Assembly: GCA_007570785.1 (NCBI GenBank)
Contig: ML664152.1
Coordinates: 6,160,141 to 6,224,140, forward strand
From: Antilocapra americana
Lineage: Eukaryota > Chordata > Mammalia > Artiodactyla > Antilocapridae
DNA: 64,000 nucleotides
Direction of reading: 5' to 3'
Positions 61,659-64,000 of the stretch are shown here, piece by piece (position 1 is the stretch's first letter; each line of letters begins with the position of its first letter). The position numbers and the translations under genes were made by a program. The notes under the pieces were generated by a model. The model was given only the letters and a program-made list of their open reading frames with translations. It searched no databases and was not told the DNA's origin.

Positions 61659-63037
61659 ACCTCTTTTGCATCTGCCAAAGGAGAAATAGACAATAAAAAT
61701 TTCCACTTAGGGAGACAATGAATTGGAAGGTTCATAGGGAGATGTTTTCAATATTTTAACATTGCTCAGCTCCTGTGCCATAAGAGACCCAGTCAGGGTG
61801 TGTAAGTGTGTGTTTCCTTGCATGAATACGCGGTGAATGAGATCTGCTGATGCTCCGGCATGCCTTGCCTGGCAGCACACTCATTTACCCGGGAGCTGAG
61901 TCTTCCTAGTGGGTTCCTGCTTTCTTTAGAGCAGATAGTGCCTCAATTAGCGCCTGCTCTACCCACCTGGGAGGCCCACTTACATGGCTTCACAAGCCTC
62001 TAAAATCTACAAACTCCCAGGGAGCTGCTGGCTCATAAAGTATCTTCTGATTAACAAGGAAGTCTATTTCCCTAGACTCCCTTGCGCCTTTCTGTTCCTT
62101 CCTTGGTAAGATTTATCAACTGATATAAACAGGGGACACCAAGTGATGTCACAGTGACCATGAAAATACCCATGCAAAGGGCCAAGTGAGGGCTTCCTGA
62201 CTTGATGCTTGGATCTGAAGTTCCTAAGCCCAGGACACAATGCCGAGGAAAGCGCCGATTTGAGGTGTCTGAGGTGGGGGCGGGCAGTGGTGTGCACAGG
62301 CATATGTGGGTATGTGAGTACGTGTGCACGGACCTATCCTGGCATTTGCTCACAGGCTACGATTCAATCTCCATTCCCTGGCCTCATTAATCTTACAGCT
62401 CAGTACGTGAGGAGAATTCCCTCCACTTTGAGTTAAAAGGGAAAGGCAGGTTGTTTGGGCTCTGGCAAGGCTAGGAGGAGCTGTGTTGCTTGCTCCTTCA
62501 GAAAACGTGCTTTCCCAGCTGCAGAGTCGCTGGTGCCATCTTGCACAACCATCATCTCCCTACCGGTCACTGCTTCAGCACGCGGAAAAAAATAGGACAG
62601 GAGACCACCCAAGTACTTTGAATATTTTCCTTACTAAGAGAGAAAGCTCTTTAAAAAGAAAGATATAATGTGTGTTTATTTTCTAACAGACATTATTAAA
62701 AATGTACACCACCTTGGCTTTCACATAGAATTTTGGAGATAGAACTCAGGATCATTCTAATGCTCCAAAGGCTCAGGAATTGCCCTCTACACCTCCAAGA
62801 CACAAATGTACAGGTGAGCTCATGTACACACACCCATGCACTGTTTGTGATGCCTGCATGATCATACACACATACACTCTGGCACTTACAGAAGAGTGCA
62901 CACACATGCACTTGATCTCAGGCACCCATGCACACACATACACACCTTCCTATCAACCCGTGTGACAGTCTCTTTGAAAACACTACCTGAAACCCTGATT
63001 TTGGAGAGTAAGCAGACTGTCACCCCATTCTTTTCAT
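61659..63037. other. Intron with a CA-rich patch, otherwise unassigned
   Basis: 62820-62950 is enriched in imperfect CACA/CATGCA units. I see no coding homology. Confidence 0.5.
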
Positions 63038-63418
63038 ATTCAGTTCACTTCAGTCGCTCAGTCATGTCTGACTCTTTGCGACCCCATGAACCACAGCACA
63101 CCAGGCCTCCCTGTTCATCACCAACTCCCAGAGTCCACCCAAACCCATGTCTATCGAGTTGGTGATGCCATCCAGCCATCTCATCCTCTGTCATCCCCTA
63201 CTCTTCCTGTCCCAATCCTTCCCAGCATTACGGTCTTTTCCAATGAGTCAGCTCTTCACATGAGGTGGCCAAAGTATTGGAGTTTCAGCTTCAACATCAG
63301 TCCTTCCAATGAACACCCAGGACCGATCTCCTTTAGGATGGACTTGTTGGATCTCCTTGCAGTCCAAGTGACTCTCAAGAGTCTTCTCCAACACTGGGGT
63401 TCAAAAGCATCAATTCTT
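63038..63418 (-). mobile_element. BovB 3' end, antisense, left part
   Basis: Close to consensus, from 'cagttcacttcagtcgctca' to 'caaaagcatcaattctt'. It is interrupted by an L1 and resumes at 63818. Confidence 0.92.
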
Positions 63419-63807
63419 TTTTTTTTTTTAATTTTCTTTACTTTATTGTGTTGGTTTTGCCATACAATGACATGAAACCGCCAAGTGTTTACATATGCTC
63501 CCCCTCCAGAACCCCCCTCCCTCCCCGCTCCCGATTCCCTCCCCCTGGGACATCTCGGTGCACCAGCCCCTAGGATCAATCCTGGGCTGGCGATTGATTT
63601 CACATATGGTAATTAACATGTTTCAATGCCATTCTCCCATATCATCCCACCCTTGCCCTCTTCCACAGAGTCCACGAGTCTGTTCTATACATCTGCATTC
63701 CTTTTGCTGTCTCGCATGCGGGGTTCTCGTTACCATCTTTCTAAACTCCAAATATATGCATTAGTATACTGTATTATTGTTTTTCCTTCTGGCTTACTTC
63801 ACTCTGG
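63419..63807 (-). mobile_element. Short 5'-truncated L1 inside BovB, antisense, with TSD
   Basis: T-rich tail, C-rich 3' UTR and the last ORF2 codons, stopping at 'cttacttcactctgg'. The exact 10-bp repeat ATCAATTCTT lies at 63409-63418 and 63808-63817, and BovB continues in register after it. Confidence 0.92.
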
Positions 63808-63817
63808 ATCAATTCTT

Positions 63818-63931
63818 CAGTGTTCAGCTTTCTTCATCATCCAACTCTCACATCCATACATGACTACTGGAAAAACCATAACCTTGACTAGATGGACCTT
63901 TGCTAGCAAAGTAATGACTCTGCTTTTCTGT
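63818..63931 (-). mobile_element. BovB 3' end, antisense, right part
   Basis: 'cagtgttcagctttcttcat' to 'caaagtaatgactctgcttt', the BovB sequence expected next. It is then cut by another L1 tail. Confidence 0.88.
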
Positions 63932-64000
63932 TTTTTTTTCTTTTTTTTAATTGTTTTGCCATACATTGTCATGATATCACCATGGGTTTACATATGCTTC
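63932..64000 (-). mobile_element. Second L1 3' end, antisense, running off the window
   Basis: T-rich tail followed by 'ttgttttgccatacattgtc' and 'atatcaccatgggtttacat'. This is the same L1 3' UTR family as at 63419. Its other end is outside the window. Confidence 0.85.

Overview
This window is mammalian nuclear DNA from a bovid (cattle or a close relative). The diagnosis rests on the repeats: dozens of Bov-tA, Bov-A2 and BovB copies, plus CHR-2-type tRNA SINEs and ruminant L1 elements. It contains no operons, CRISPR arrays or prokaryotic-style genes. The only host coding sequence I can support is one internal exon at 1226-1399, which encodes the C-terminal half of an immunoglobulin domain of DSCAM (Down syndrome cell adhesion molecule). 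It has a clean acceptor and donor and is phase 1 at both ends. Everything before it, and about 62.6 kb after it, reads as intron of that gene on the + strand.

Layout. 1-8.4 kb: the exon, a reversed Bov-A2, two Bov-tA pieces, two BovB 3' ends, an old MIR and a short L1 tail. 8.9-16.6 kb: a full-length sense L1 bounded by a 13-bp target-site duplication (TSD), with both ORFs broken and a 400-base assembly gap inside. About 1.03 kb on the left of the gap is repeated, diverged, on its right. 16.6-34 kb: mostly unassigned intron with a MER1-type DNA transposon with its TSD, two CHR-2-type SINEs, many Bov-tA copies, CA microsatellites and a Tigger-like fragment. 34.3-39.8 kb: a long antisense BovB LINE split by two L1 insertions in opposite orientations. 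40-48 kb: BovB and Bov-tA copies, a Tigger-like MITE, a 67-bp minisatellite and old L1 tails. 48-64 kb: more BovB ends and Bov-tA copies, two MaLR-type LTRs (one interrupted twice), a local duplication, and a BovB split by a short L1 with a second L1 tail running off the end.

How the parts relate. The exon supplies the DSCAM reading frame. The rest is transcribed intron shaped by successive retrotransposition: old MIR, DNA transposon and MaLR pieces, then BovB and its dependent Bov-tA/Bov-A SINEs, then young L1 copies inserted into BovB. I found no convincing new biological system. The most useful leads are the inconsistent L1 around the gap, the nested BovB/L1 block, the alternating minisatellite and several inverted-repeat clusters. 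Family names come from recognition by eye, so boundaries are approximate except where a TSD is quoted.
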